A stretch of 64,000 bases of DNA from NCBI RefSeq assembly GCF_019192735.1, contig NZ_JAHTKP010000025.1:46155-110154 (forward strand), given 5' to 3'. The notes under the pieces are model-generated. The model had not been told where the DNA came from and did not search any database. It worked only from the letters and a program-made list of their open reading frames with translations. A program made the position numbers and the translations under genes. The DNA is from Kitasatospora aureofaciens (lineage in GTDB: Bacteria; Actinomycetota; Actinomycetes; Streptomycetales; Streptomycetaceae). Shown piece by piece: positions 49,639 to 58,305 of this stretch (position 1 is the first letter of the stretch; each line of letters begins with the position of its first letter).

Positions 49639-50609
49639 ACGTGACCACCTCCCTCGATCCCCGGGACCACGTCGTGCTCGATCTTCGGGACGGGCTTGCC
49701 GGCGAACAGCCGGCGCAGCCGCTGGAACGGCGTGGGCGGGAGCACCCGGTTGGCGCCACGGGCGAAGTGGCGCTCGATGTAGTACTGGCCCACCGTGAGG
49801 ATCGACGTCATCAGGAGGTACCAGATGCTGACGACGACGAGCAGCGGGATGGTCTGGAAGGTGCGCGAGTAGATGTTCTCGCCGGCCCGGAGCAGCTCCT
49901 CCAGGGAGATCGCCGAGACCAGCGAGGTGGTCTTCAGCATCGAGATGGTCTCGTTGCCGGTCGGCGGGATGATCACGCGCATGGCCTGCGGCAGGATGAT
50001 CCGCCGCATGGTGTTGAACTGGCTCATGCCCAGCGCGTGTGCGGCCTCGGTCTGGCCGATCGGCACGGACTGGATGCCGCCGCGGACGATCTCGGCCATG
50101 TAGGCGGCCTCGTTGAGGCCGAGGCCCAGCAGGGCCGCGACGAAGAGCGGGATCGCCTTGTTGGTCGGCTCGGACCAGAAGGCCGGGCCGAACGGGATGC
50201 CGATGGAGATGTTGGCCCAGAGCGCGCCCAGGAAGTTCCAGAAGAGCAGCTGGACCAGGACCGGGGTGCCTCGGAAGACCCAGATGTAGAACCAGGCGGT
50301 GCTGGAGAGCACGGGGTTCGCCGAGAGGCGCATGATCGCCAGCGTGATACCGCCGGCGACGCCGATCAGCATCGAGAGGAAGGTCAGTTCGAGGGTGACA
50401 CCGAGGCCGTGCAGGATCGTGGAGTCGAACAGGTACTTGTTGACGACGTCCCACTGGAACTGGCGGTTGGTGACAAGGGCGTGGATCAGCATGGCCGCGA
50501 GGACGGCGACGACGGCTGCTCCGGCCCAGCGTCCGGGGTGGCGGACCGGGACGGCCTTGATGGTCTCAGGCCGTCCCGGGTGCACCGACCCCTGGTCGGA
50601 AGAGTTCAC
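49635..50609 (-). CDS. Polar amino-acid ABC transporter permease
   Basis: The 324-residue permease has five or more membrane segments after a 30-residue cytoplasmic start, and the HisMQ-type signature ALLGLGLNEAAYMAEIVRGGI followed by GQTEAAHALGMSQFNTMRRIILPQA. Only one permease gene is present, so it probably works as a homodimer. The start is GTG 50609. It lies 36 bp after the binding-protein gene, which heads the operon. Confidence 0.93.
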   Translation of the reverse strand: MNSSDQGSVHPGRPETIKAVPVRHPGRWAGAAVVAVLAAMLIHALVTNRQFQWDVVNKYLFDSTILHGLGVTLELTFLSMLIGVAGGITLAIMRLSANPVLSSTAWFYIWVFRGTPVLVQLLFWNFLGALWANISIGIPFGPAFWSEPTNKAIPLFVAALLGLGLNEAAYMAEIVRGGIQSVPIGQTEAAHALGMSQFNTMRRIILPQAMRVIIPPTGNETISMLKTTSLVSAISLEELLRAGENIYSRTFQTIPLLVVVSIWYLLMTSILTVGQYYIERHFARGANRVLPPTPFQRLRRLFAGKPVPKIEHDVVPGIEGGGHV

Positions 50610-50645
50610 TGTGTGGCCTCAGGGGTTGTGTTCAGAAGAGCGGAT

Positions 50646-51581
50646 TCAGCTGGTGGCGCCGTTGATGCCGGACTTGTCGATCGCGCCCGCCTGCACGCCC
50701 CACTTCTCCAGGATGCTCTTGTAGGTGCCGTCCGCCATCAGGGACTGGACGGCGCCCTGGACGGCCTTGCTCAGGTCGGAGCCCTTGGCGAGCACGATGC
50801 CGTACGGGGCGGTGTCGGTCACGTCGCCGATCTTCTGGAGCTGCCCGTTGGTCTGCTTGATCGCGTAGTCGACGACCGGGGAGTCGGCCAGCATCGCCTG
50901 GTCGCGGCCGGAAACCAGCGCCTGCGTGACGTCGGTCTGCAGGTCGAACTTGTCGCCGTCGTTCGGGATGGTCGGCTTGCCGGCCTTGACGCAGGCCGGG
51001 TTGATGGTGTCCGTGATGTCCTTGGCCTGCGTGGTGCCGGTCTGGACGGCGATCTTCTTGCCGCAGAGGTCCTTGGCGTCGATCTTGTCCGGGTTGCCCG
51101 TCTTGACCGCGGTGCCGGTACCGGCGCTGAAGTAGGTGACCATGTCGACGCTGGCCTCGCGCTCCTTCGTGTCGGTGAAGGAGCTCATGCTGAGCGTGTA
51201 CTTCTTGGCGGTGATGCCCGGGATGATCGAGTCGAACGTGGCGTTCTGGACGTCGGCGGTCAGGCCCAGCTTCTTGGCGATGGCGTCGGCCAGGTCGACG
51301 TCCATGCCGACGATGGCGCCCTTGTCGTCCTTGAACTCGTTGGGCGCGTAGGACGCGTCCGTGGCGACGACGATCTTGCCGGCGCTCTTCACGTCGGCCG
51401 GGACGAGGGCGGCCAGCGACGGGTCGGCGGCGACGGCGGGGACCGTGACGCTCGGGTTCGCCGCGCTCGAACCGCCGGATGACGAGGAACCGCTGCTGCC
51501 GCAGCCGGTCAGGACGAGGGAGACGGACGCGGCAACCGCGCCGGCGGCGAGGAGCCGGGTGCGCTGGGTACGGGCGGTCAT
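50646..51581 (-). CDS. Polar amino-acid ABC transporter binding lipoprotein
   Basis: The 311-residue cluster 3 binding protein has a signal peptide with lipobox VLTGC (C27) and a Gly/Ser-rich linker. VATDASYAPNEF, VGMDVDLADAIAKKLG and IPGITAKKYTLSMSSFTDTKER are typical for amino-acid binding proteins. AGGAGGAGAT precedes the ATG 51581. It heads the operon with the permease and ATPase. Confidence 0.94.
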   Translation of the reverse strand: MTARTQRTRLLAAGAVAASVSLVLTGCGSSGSSSSGGSSAANPSVTVPAVAADPSLAALVPADVKSAGKIVVATDASYAPNEFKDDKGAIVGMDVDLADAIAKKLGLTADVQNATFDSIIPGITAKKYTLSMSSFTDTKEREASVDMVTYFSAGTGTAVKTGNPDKIDAKDLCGKKIAVQTGTTQAKDITDTINPACVKAGKPTIPNDGDKFDLQTDVTQALVSGRDQAMLADSPVVDYAIKQTNGQLQKIGDVTDTAPYGIVLAKGSDLSKAVQGAVQSLMADGTYKSILEKWGVQAGAIDKSGINGATS

Positions 51582-51995
51582 GAGGGGGATCTCCTCCTGA
51601 GGGAGAGGTCGGGCGGAGTGTGCCGCAGGGGGCGGCGCACCGGGGCAGCAGGCCGTACGGCGCTGTACGGGTGCGTGGCGCTGTACGTCGTCGTACGGGC
51701 AGGGCCGGGTTGTGCAGGGCCTGGAGCGGGGGTGTCCAGGGTCGTGCCTGGGTACTGCTTCCGCCACCCTCCGCCGAGGTGGACGTTGACCGAACCGCCT
51801 CGACCAGTGGCCGGCTCGATCCGAGATGGGGGGAATCCTGCCATCTGATGACGGTCAGGTGTCCCTCATTCAGATCAAAATCGGATAACGAGGGGCCGCA
51901 CTGTCCGCTATTCGGACGATTCCCTTGCCCCTGTCACCCTGCGTATAAGTATGCAGATCCCCTTGCGCTGCGCCCGGAGGCCCGCCGCCCGCGGT
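51582..51995. other. 414-bp gap between two binding-protein genes
   Basis: No gene is seen. GTACGG/CTGTACG repeats occur near 51650-51700. An AT-richer part (51845-51960) with TTATCCGATTTTGATC on the minus strand probably holds the promoter of the downstream transporter operon, but I cannot fix the -35 and -10. Confidence 0.5.
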
Positions 51996-52922
51996 TCAGA
52001 TGCCGCCGTTGACCACCGCGTTCTGGGCGGCGCCCGCACTGACGTTCCACTTGGCGAGAATCTTGTCGTAGTCGCCGCTGCGGATGAGCTGGTCGACCGC
52101 CTTGGCCAGGGTGTCCCGCAGCTCGGTGTCGCTCTTGCGCAGCGCGATCCCGTACGGGTTGGACGTGGACTGCGCGCCGGTCACCTCGAAGCGGTTGCCG
52201 CCGTCGGTGGTCTTCGCCGCGTAGGCGGCCACCGGGAAGTCGTTCACCCCGGCCACGGCCGCACCGGAGGCCACCTCGGCCAGCGCCTTGGTGTCGCTGT
52301 CGAACTTGTGCGCGGTCAGCTGACGGCCCGTGCGGGCACAGACGGCCACCTGGCGGGTGATGATCTCGTCCTGGGTGGTGCCCTGCTGGAGCGAGACGGT
52401 CTTGCCGCACAGGTCGTCCAGCGTCTTGATGCCCTTCGGGTTGCCCTTCGGGACGACGATCGAGGTGCCGGCGATGAAGTAGTCGACGAAGTCGACGCCC
52501 GGGTTCACCTGCTTGCCGTTCTCGTCCAGGCCCTCGCGGCGCTGGCGGATGTCGCTCAGCGCGGACATCGCCACGTCGAACTGCTTGGACTGCAGGTTCG
52601 GTACCAGCTTGTCGAACGCGGTGTCGACGTACTCGATCCGCACGTCGAGGATCCTGCCGAGCGCCGTGGCGATCTCCGGGTCGAGGCCGGCCGGCTTGCC
52701 GTCGGTGCCGCGGAACTCCACCGGCGCGTAGTTCAGGTCCATGCCGATCCGCAGCACCCCCGCCGAGCGCTGGGCCTTCGGGAGCTTGGCGCGGATCTCC
52801 TGGACCGGGTCCTTCGCGGCGGCCTGCCCGCCGTCGTTGCAGCCGGTCAGCAGCAGGGCCCCGGCGGCGGCCAGCGCGGTGCAGGCGAGGGCCGTCCGAC
52901 GGGGGTGGGGACGGTGGTGCAT
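51996..52922 (-). CDS. Second amino-acid ABC binding lipoprotein
   Basis: The 308-residue protein has a signal peptide with lipobox LLTGC (C28) and the cluster 3 binding fold: IGMDLNYAPVEFRGTDGKP, LDPEIATALGRIL and LQSKQFDVAMSALSDIRQRRE. It is similar in length and layout to the binding protein encoded next but lies 414 bp upstream of it with no permease of its own. AGGAG precedes the ATG. It may serve the same permease with a different amino acid. Confidence 0.93.
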   Translation of the reverse strand: MHHRPHPRRTALACTALAAAGALLLTGCNDGGQAAAKDPVQEIRAKLPKAQRSAGVLRIGMDLNYAPVEFRGTDGKPAGLDPEIATALGRILDVRIEYVDTAFDKLVPNLQSKQFDVAMSALSDIRQRREGLDENGKQVNPGVDFVDYFIAGTSIVVPKGNPKGIKTLDDLCGKTVSLQQGTTQDEIITRQVAVCARTGRQLTAHKFDSDTKALAEVASGAAVAGVNDFPVAAYAAKTTDGGNRFEVTGAQSTSNPYGIALRKSDTELRDTLAKAVDQLIRSGDYDKILAKWNVSAGAAQNAVVNGGI

Positions 52923-53510
52923 GAGGTTTTGCTCCTGAGGGAGGGTTGTGCGGTCGCCACGGTGTCGCGGAGGTGTACGCCGAACGGCGGACAAGCGATC
53001 CTTCCATCCCGGCCTGCCGGGCCCGGCGGCGGGTGTGTCAGAATTCGGTACCGGGTGACCCCCGAACGCTCGAACCAGACCGCCGAGTCCCGACAGGCTC
53101 GGGGTGTTCAGGACCGGAAGTCCTCACGCGGCTCCGTATCCGGAACACCTGCTCCCCTCCGTGTCTGCGTTCACTCCTGCGGGTGTGCGTGTGCCATCAC
53201 CGTTGCCGCCGCCGGAGCTCGGCGCTTCCGACGCCGTGCCCCAGTGACGCGCCGACACGGCGATGAACCGCACGTGACGAGGACGAAAAGGCATAGGTGC
53301 GATGCCTTGGTCCGACCTACGCTCGCCCGGTAGTAGCACGACGCGGACAAACAAGACCCCATAAAACCCTCATCCGAGGGCGCCGCCCGACGGCAGCGCC
53401 CCGACCCCGTTCCGGGTCCGCTTCGGCGTACCCGGGTTTCCGGTTTCCGGACGGGGCCGCCCCGCCCGTCGGCCGCGCGTCCTCGCCAGATCAATGACGA
53501 AGAGGTCATC
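52923..53510. other. 588-bp gap upstream of malic enzyme
   Basis: Divergent promoters should lie here. TTGGTC (53308-53313) and TAGTAG (53332-53337), 18 bp apart, are a possible promoter for malic enzyme. No open frame has coding character; the plus-strand frames are Arg/Ser-rich shadows. Confidence 0.4.
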
Positions 53511-54707
53511 GTGGCAGCGGAGATCATCCACAGCAGCACCCAGGACACCGACGATCCGGTCGACGCCGTTTTCGCGCTCCACCGCGGCGGCAAGATGGAG
53601 ATCCGCGCGACCGTCCCGGTGCGCGACGCGGACGACCTGTCCCTCGCCTACACCCCGGGTGTCGCACGGGTCTGCACGGCCATCGCCGAGCAGCCGGAGC
53701 TGGTGAACGACTACACCTGGAAGTCCAACACGGTCGCCGTGGTCACCGACGGCACCGCAGTGCTCGGCCTCGGCGACATCGGCCCGGAGGCCTCGCTGCC
53801 CGTGATGGAGGGCAAGGCCATCCTGTTCAAGCAGTTCGGCGGGGTCGACGCGGTGCCGATCGCGCTCGCCTGCACCGAGGTCGACGAGATCGTCGAGACC
53901 GTGGTCCGGCTGGCGCCCTCCTTCGGCGGCGTCAACCTGGAGGACATCTCCGCGCCGCGCTGCTTCGAGATCGAGCGCAGGCTCCAGGAGGCCGTGGACA
54001 TCCCGGTCTTCCACGACGACCAGCACGGCACCGCGATCGTCACCACCGCCGCCCTGTGGAACGCGGCCGAGGTGACCGGCCGCGAGATCGGCTCGCTGCG
54101 GGCCGTCATCTCCGGCTCCGGCGCGGCCGGTATCGCCATCGCCAAGATGCTGGTCGCGGCCGGCATCGGCGACGTGGCGGTCTGCGACCGCAAGGGTGTG
54201 GTGTACGAGGGCCGCGGCGACCTCACCGACGTCAAGGCCGAGATCGCCGCGCTGACGAACCGTTCCGGCATCAAGGGCTCGCTGGCCGACGCGCTGGCCG
54301 GCGCCGACGTGTTCATCGGCGTCTCCGGCGGCACCGTGCCGGAGGAGGTCGTCGCGACCATGGCCGAGGGCGCGTTCATCTTCGCGATGGCCAACCCCAA
54401 CCCGGAGATCCACCCCGAGGTCGCGCACAAGTACGCGGCCGTCGTCGCCACCGGGCGCAGCGACTTCCCGAACCAGATCAACAACGTGCTGGCCTTCCCC
54501 GGCATCTTCGCCGGAGCCCTGCAGGTCCGCGCGAGCCGGATCACCGAGGGCATGAAGCTGGCCGCCGCCAAGGCGCTGGCCGGCGTCGTCGCCGACGAGC
54601 TGACGCCGCAGAAGGTCATCCCCTCGCCGTTCGACGAGCGGGTCGCCCCGGCGGTCACCAAGGCCGTCGCCGAGGCCGCGCGCGCCGAGGGTGTCGCCCG
54701 GATCTGA
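53511..54707 (+). CDS. NADP-type malic enzyme
   Basis: The 398-residue enzyme decarboxylates malate to pyruvate. LAYTPGVARVC holds the catalytic Tyr, GKAILFKQFGGVDAVPIAL the Lys, EDISAPRCFEIERRL and VFHDDQHGTAIV the metal ligands, and VISGSGAAGIAIAKMLV the nucleotide-binding fold. The short length (without a phosphotransacetylase-like domain) is typical for the bacterial small type. The GTG 53511 is used. In S. coelicolor the gene at this place encodes the NADP-dependent isozyme, linked to storage-lipid and antibiotic supply. Confidence 0.93.
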   Translation: MAAEIIHSSTQDTDDPVDAVFALHRGGKMEIRATVPVRDADDLSLAYTPGVARVCTAIAEQPELVNDYTWKSNTVAVVTDGTAVLGLGDIGPEASLPVMEGKAILFKQFGGVDAVPIALACTEVDEIVETVVRLAPSFGGVNLEDISAPRCFEIERRLQEAVDIPVFHDDQHGTAIVTTAALWNAAEVTGREIGSLRAVISGSGAAGIAIAKMLVAAGIGDVAVCDRKGVVYEGRGDLTDVKAEIAALTNRSGIKGSLADALAGADVFIGVSGGTVPEEVVATMAEGAFIFAMANPNPEIHPEVAHKYAAVVATGRSDFPNQINNVLAFPGIFAGALQVRASRITEGMKLAAAKALAGVVADELTPQKVIPSPFDERVAPAVTKAVAEAARAEGVARI

Positions 54708-54746
54708 CGATCTGCTGATCTGCCGATCCATCGATCGGAACATATC

Positions 54747-54803
54747 GACGGCCGGGGCCGGGACACGCGTCACACCTACGCGTGGTTCCCGGCCCCGGCC
54801 GTC
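54747..54803 (+). terminator. Long hairpin between malic enzyme and oxidoreductase
   Basis: A perfect 17-bp stem (54747-54763 with 54787-54803) continues, after a 2-nt bulge, with a 7-bp stem (54764-54770 with 54778-54784). Confidence 0.88.
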
Positions 54804-54821
54804 GCGGCTATCGTCCGGACC

Positions 54822-55784
54822 ATGTTTGCTGCCTACGCCGCACGTATCGACGCCGACGACCCGCTCGGCGGACTGGAGTTGGGCGAACTCCCCGAGCCGC
54901 AGGCCCGCCCCGGGTGGAGCGTGGTCACGGTCAAGGCCGCCAGCCTCAACCACCACGACCTCTGGTCGCTGCGCGGGGTCGGACTGCCCGCCGAGAAGCT
55001 GCCGATGATCCTCGGGTGCGACGCCGCCGGCGTCGACGAACACGGCAACGAGGTGGTCATCCACTCGGTGATCGGCCAGAGCGGCCACGGGGTGGGGCCG
55101 GACGAGCCCCGGTCCATCCTCACCGAGCGCTACCAGGGCACCTTCGCCCAGCGGGTGGCCGTGCCGACCTGGAACCTGCTGCCCAAGCCCGCCGAGCTGA
55201 GCTTCGAACAGGCCGCCTGCCTGCCCACGGCCTGGCTGACGGCCTACCGGATGCTGTTCACCAACGCCGGGGTCAAGCCCGGCGACACCGTCCTGGTGCA
55301 GGGCGCCGGCGGCGGGGTGGCGACCGCGCTGATCGTCCTTGGCAAGGCGGCCGGCCTGCGGGTCTGGGTCACGGGCCGGGACGAGGCCAAGCGCCGGCGG
55401 GCCGTCGAACTCGGCGCCGACGCGGCCTTCGAGAGCGGTTCCCGGCTGCCCGCGCGGGTGGACGCGGTGATGGAGACGGTCGGCGCGGCCACCTGGTCGC
55501 ACTCGGTGAAGTCGCTGCGCCCGGGCGGCACCATCGTCATCTCCGGCGCCACCTCCGGGCCCAACCCGAGCGCCACCGAGCTGAACCGGATCTTCTTCCT
55601 GGAGCTCAAGGTGGTCGGCTCGACCATGGGCACCAAGGAGGAGCTGGCCGGGCTGCTCTCGCTCTGCGCGACCGCCGGGGTCCGGCCGGTGATCGACTCG
55701 GTGCTGCCGCTGACCGAGGCCCGCGAGGGCTTCGCGCGGCTCGCCAAGGGTGACGTCTTCGGCAAGATCGTCCTCACGCCGTGA
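54822..55784 (+). CDS. Zinc-type alcohol dehydrogenase-like/quinone oxidoreductase
   Basis: The 320-residue MDR-family protein has the GroES-like N-domain (VKAASLNHHDLWSLRGVG) and a Rossmann domain with VLVQGAGGGVATALIVLGKAAG. The structural-zinc cysteines of alcohol dehydrogenases are missing, and LGCDAAGVDEHGNEV is typical of quinone-oxidoreductase-like members. NADPH is the likely cofactor. Its stop codon lies inside a 16-bp tandem repeat. Confidence 0.88.
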   Translation: MFAAYAARIDADDPLGGLELGELPEPQARPGWSVVTVKAASLNHHDLWSLRGVGLPAEKLPMILGCDAAGVDEHGNEVVIHSVIGQSGHGVGPDEPRSILTERYQGTFAQRVAVPTWNLLPKPAELSFEQAACLPTAWLTAYRMLFTNAGVKPGDTVLVQGAGGGVATALIVLGKAAGLRVWVTGRDEAKRRRAVELGADAAFESGSRLPARVDAVMETVGAATWSHSVKSLRPGGTIVISGATSGPNPSATELNRIFFLELKVVGSTMGTKEELAGLLSLCATAGVRPVIDSVLPLTEAREGFARLAKGDVFGKIVLTP

Positions 55785-55838
55785 CCCGAGCGCCCCGTGA
55801 CCTGAGCACGCCGTGACCTGAGCACGCCGTGACCTGAG
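55775..55838. repeat. Four 16-bp tandem repeats over a stop codon
   Basis: CACGCCGTGACCTGAG occurs at 55807 and 55823, and with changes at 55775 and 55791. The first copy contains the stop (TGA) of the oxidoreductase gene. Confidence 0.9.
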
Positions 55839-55844
55839 CGCGGG

Positions 55845-55883
55845 ACGGGCCCGGTGCTCTCCCCCGAGAAGCACCGGGCCCGT
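55845..55883. terminator. Terminator between oxidoreductase and padR genes
   Basis: A perfect 14-bp stem (55845-55858 with 55870-55883) with an 11-nt loop separates convergent genes. Short GTCCGGCCC repeats follow up to 55930. Confidence 0.85.
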
Positions 55884-55929
55884 TCGCGTCCCGTCCGGCC
55901 CGTCCGACCAGTCCGGCCCGTCCGGCCCG

Positions 55930-56955
55930 TCAGCCGAGCAGCCGCTTGAGCCGCTCGCCGGCCGTGCCCAGCACCGAGCGGGCCTCCGCCAGCCGCTCGG
56001 GCGTCACCCCGCCGTCCCGGGCCGCGTCGCGGACCTGGTCGCGGAAGCGGTCGAGCAGCCGCTCCAGCTCCCGGGCCGGGTCCCCGGCCGGGTCGGTCGC
56101 CGCCCACGGCGGCAGGTCGGCCGGAGCGGCGGCCGGCTCGTCCTTGTCCAGGTCGATCCGGGTCACCGTGACCTGCTCGGCCGGTTCGTCCGAGGGGTGG
56201 CCCCAGCGGGCCGCGTCGGCCAGCCCGGCCAGACCCTTGGTCAGCTCCGACAGGCCCTCGGCCAGCCCGGTCGGCCAGTCGCCCTTCGCCGCGTGCTCGC
56301 GCACCTGCTGCTCGACCCGGCGCTTGATCCGCAGCGCCTCCTGCTGGGCCGCCGTCCGCGCCGCCTTCGACTGCTCGCGCAGCCGGTGGGTCTCCTCCTC
56401 GGCGGCCTTCGCCTTGGCCTTGGCGGCCTTCTCCTGCTCCTTGGCCCGCTTGGCCTGCTCCATGGCGTGCCGCTTGAACTCGGCGAACTCCTCCTTGGCG
56501 CGCTGCCAGGAGTCCTTGTCCCCCCAGGGCCCGGCCCACGGGTCCCCGCCCTCGGCGCGATCCGGCTTGGGGGCCGTCCTCGCGGCGTTCCACAGCTCCT
56601 CGCGCAGATCCTTGGCGCTGTCCCGGACGTCCTCGCGGATCGCCCCGGCGAGCTGCGCCACGGAGTCGTGGATCTCCAGCTCCAGCTCGTCCAACTCGCT
56701 GTGGCGGTTGGCGAGTTCGGTGCGGCCGGCGTCGGTGAGCCGGTACACCTTGCGGCCGCCCTCGGTGCTGTGGGCGACCAGGCCCTCCTGCTCCAGCTTG
56801 GCGAGCCGCGGGTAGACCGTCCCGGCGGAGGGCGCATAGAGGCCCTGGAAGCGCTCCTCCAGGAGGCGGATCACCTCGTAGCCGTGCCGCGGGGCCTCGT
56901 CGAGGAGCTTCAGCAGGTAGAGCCGGAGCCGGCCGTGGCCGAAGACGGGGGTCAT
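55930..56955 (-). CDS. PadR-family transcriptional regulator with long C-terminal tail
   Basis: The 341-residue protein starts with a PadR winged helix: LYLLKLLDEAPRHGYEVIRLL, then PSAGTVYPRLAKLEQEGLV and GGRKVYRLTDAGRTEL. The C-terminal part is much longer than usual: a helical, Lys/Ala/Glu-rich coiled-coil stretch (about 155-230) and a region up to 341. Its ATG lies 1 bp after the stop of the DUF4097 gene, so it is translationally coupled to that putative target. Palindromic sites in front of the operon are likely its operators. Confidence 0.9.
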   Translation of the reverse strand: MTPVFGHGRLRLYLLKLLDEAPRHGYEVIRLLEERFQGLYAPSAGTVYPRLAKLEQEGLVAHSTEGGRKVYRLTDAGRTELANRHSELDELELEIHDSVAQLAGAIREDVRDSAKDLREELWNAARTAPKPDRAEGGDPWAGPWGDKDSWQRAKEEFAEFKRHAMEQAKRAKEQEKAAKAKAKAAEEETHRLREQSKAARTAAQQEALRIKRRVEQQVREHAAKGDWPTGLAEGLSELTKGLAGLADAARWGHPSDEPAEQVTVTRIDLDKDEPAAAPADLPPWAATDPAGDPARELERLLDRFRDQVRDAARDGGVTPERLAEARSVLGTAGERLKRLLG

Positions 56956-56956
56956 C

Positions 56957-57880
56957 TCATGCCTCCTTGGTGAGGTCGGGTCCGGCCGGCTTGTCGAGGT
57001 CGGGGCCGGCCGGGAGCTCCCGGACCACCACCGGCGCGTCGTCCTCCGGGTCCGGGCGGCGCAGCACGGTGACGGCGCCGGAGACGGTGGTCACCGCGAG
57101 GCTGCCCTGGCCGTCGCCGAGCTGGCCGGACAGCCGCTTGGCGCCCCAGCTGCCGCCCAGTTTGAGCTGGTCGAAGGTGCTGGAGATGTCGCCGCTGGTG
57201 GAGCCGGCGTCGACCTTGGCGTCGGCCAGCGAGGGGAGCCGGACGGCGACCGGGCCGCTGACCGTGGTGACCTTGATGTCGGCCGGGGTGGGGCCGTCGA
57301 GGTCCAGGGTGACCGCGCCGGTGACGGAGTTGGCCTGGACCCGGTCGGCGGTGCCGGCGACCACGGTGAGCTGTCCGGAGACGGTGTTCACCTTGAGCTG
57401 CCCGGCCACCGACTGGGCGTCGACGTCGCCGGAGACGGTGTTGGCGTCGGTGCGGCCGCTGAGGCCGACCAGGGTGGCGTCGCCGCTGGCGCTCTGCACC
57501 GAGACGTGCCCGGCGAAGCCGGAGACGGTGCTGTCGGCCGAGACGGTGCCGACCTTGACGTCGGCGGCGGCCGGCACGGTCAGGGTGATCCCGGCGATCC
57601 GCTTGCGCTTGAGCGAGCTGAAGAATCCCTTGACCGAGTTGACCGACTTGAGCCAGTCGCCGACCTCGCCCCAGCTGCTGATGTCCTTGTAGGTGACCGT
57701 CAGGACACCGTCGACCAGGGTGACGTGCAGCGGCTCGCCGCTGAGCTCGGTGACCTCCAGGCGGGCGGGGCCGTCGGCCGCCACCACGTTCACCGTGCCG
57801 TCGATGATCCGCACGTTGAGTGCGCGCACCGCCTCGTCGATGGTGATCCTGTCGGGTCCCTCGACCGTCCACTGGCTCAT
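56957..57880 (-). CDS. DUF4097 (adhesin-like beta-helix) protein
   Basis: The 307-residue protein has repeated short strands of the DUF4097 type: GTVSADSTVSGFAG, VSGDVDAQSVAG, VNTVSGQLTVVAGTA, VTTVSGPVAVRLP, forming a probable beta-helix of about 20-residue turns. No signal peptide is seen. The ATG 57880 starts MSQWTVEGPD. DUF4097 genes are often paired with PadR regulators in actinobacteria and firmicutes, as here. The function is unknown; an envelope stress role is only a guess. Confidence 0.87.
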   Translation of the reverse strand: MSQWTVEGPDRITIDEAVRALNVRIIDGTVNVVAADGPARLEVTELSGEPLHVTLVDGVLTVTYKDISSWGEVGDWLKSVNSVKGFFSSLKRKRIAGITLTVPAAADVKVGTVSADSTVSGFAGHVSVQSASGDATLVGLSGRTDANTVSGDVDAQSVAGQLKVNTVSGQLTVVAGTADRVQANSVTGAVTLDLDGPTPADIKVTTVSGPVAVRLPSLADAKVDAGSTSGDISSTFDQLKLGGSWGAKRLSGQLGDGQGSLAVTTVSGAVTVLRRPDPEDDAPVVVRELPAGPDLDKPAGPDLTKEA

Positions 57881-57902
57881 CTCTGCCGCCTCCCGTGTGA
57901 AT

Positions 57903-57940
57903 CGCGATGTATCGCGTTCTCTGCTGAAGACGATATATCG
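57903..57940 (-). promoter_or_regulatory. Putative PadR operators upstream of the DUF4097-padR operon
   Basis: CGCGATGTATCGCG (57903-57916, nearly palindromic) and CGATATATCG (57931-57940, perfect) share CGAT-ATCG arms; their centres are 26 bp apart. They lie 22-60 bp before the ATG, over the expected promoter, so they are good candidates for autoregulation by the PadR protein. Confidence 0.6.
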
Positions 57941-58044
57941 CGTGGCGGGAAAAGCAAGCGGTTCCGCCCCGGATCCGGACCCGGACGCGCCCCTGAGCCC
58001 GCCCCGACCCGACCCCGGCGGCGGACCCCTACGGGGGCATGCGA

Positions 58045-58073
58045 AAGGCCCGGGGGCTTTCGCCTCCGGGCCT
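58045..58073 (-). terminator. Terminator after the DUF6104 gene
   Basis: A 12-bp stem with one G-T pair (58046-58057 with 58062-58073) and a 4-nt loop lies 20 bp past the stop of the small leftward gene. Confidence 0.75.
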
Positions 58074-58093
58074 CTCAGCTGCGGTTCACCGCG

Positions 58094-58273
58094 TCACTCG
58101 TCGTCCTCGTCGTCGAGCCGGGCCAGCCAGGTGGCCAGCCGCTCGACCGGGATCTCGAAGTCGGGGTTGAGGTCGACGAACTCGCGCAGGCGCTCGGCCA
58201 GCCACTCGAAGGTGACCTCCTCGTCGCCGCGTCGGTTCTCCAGCTCCTCGATGCCTCGGTCGGTGAAGTACAC
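58094..58273 (-). CDS. DUF6104 small acidic protein
   Basis: The 59-residue protein starts at a GTG and reads YFTDRGIEELENRRGDEEV, then TFEWLAERLREFVDL and VERLATWLARLDDEDDE. It is a strongly conserved streptomycete small protein (DUF6104 as I recall), acidic, with no membrane segment. It follows the Ser/Thr kinase gene by 32 bp on the same strand and is probably cotranscribed. Function unknown. Confidence 0.85.
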   Translation of the reverse strand: MYFTDRGIEELENRRGDEEVTFEWLAERLREFVDLNPDFEIPVERLATWLARLDDEDDE

Positions 58274-58305
58274 GGTTCGCTCCGGTCGGATGGGGATTGA
58301 CCTGG

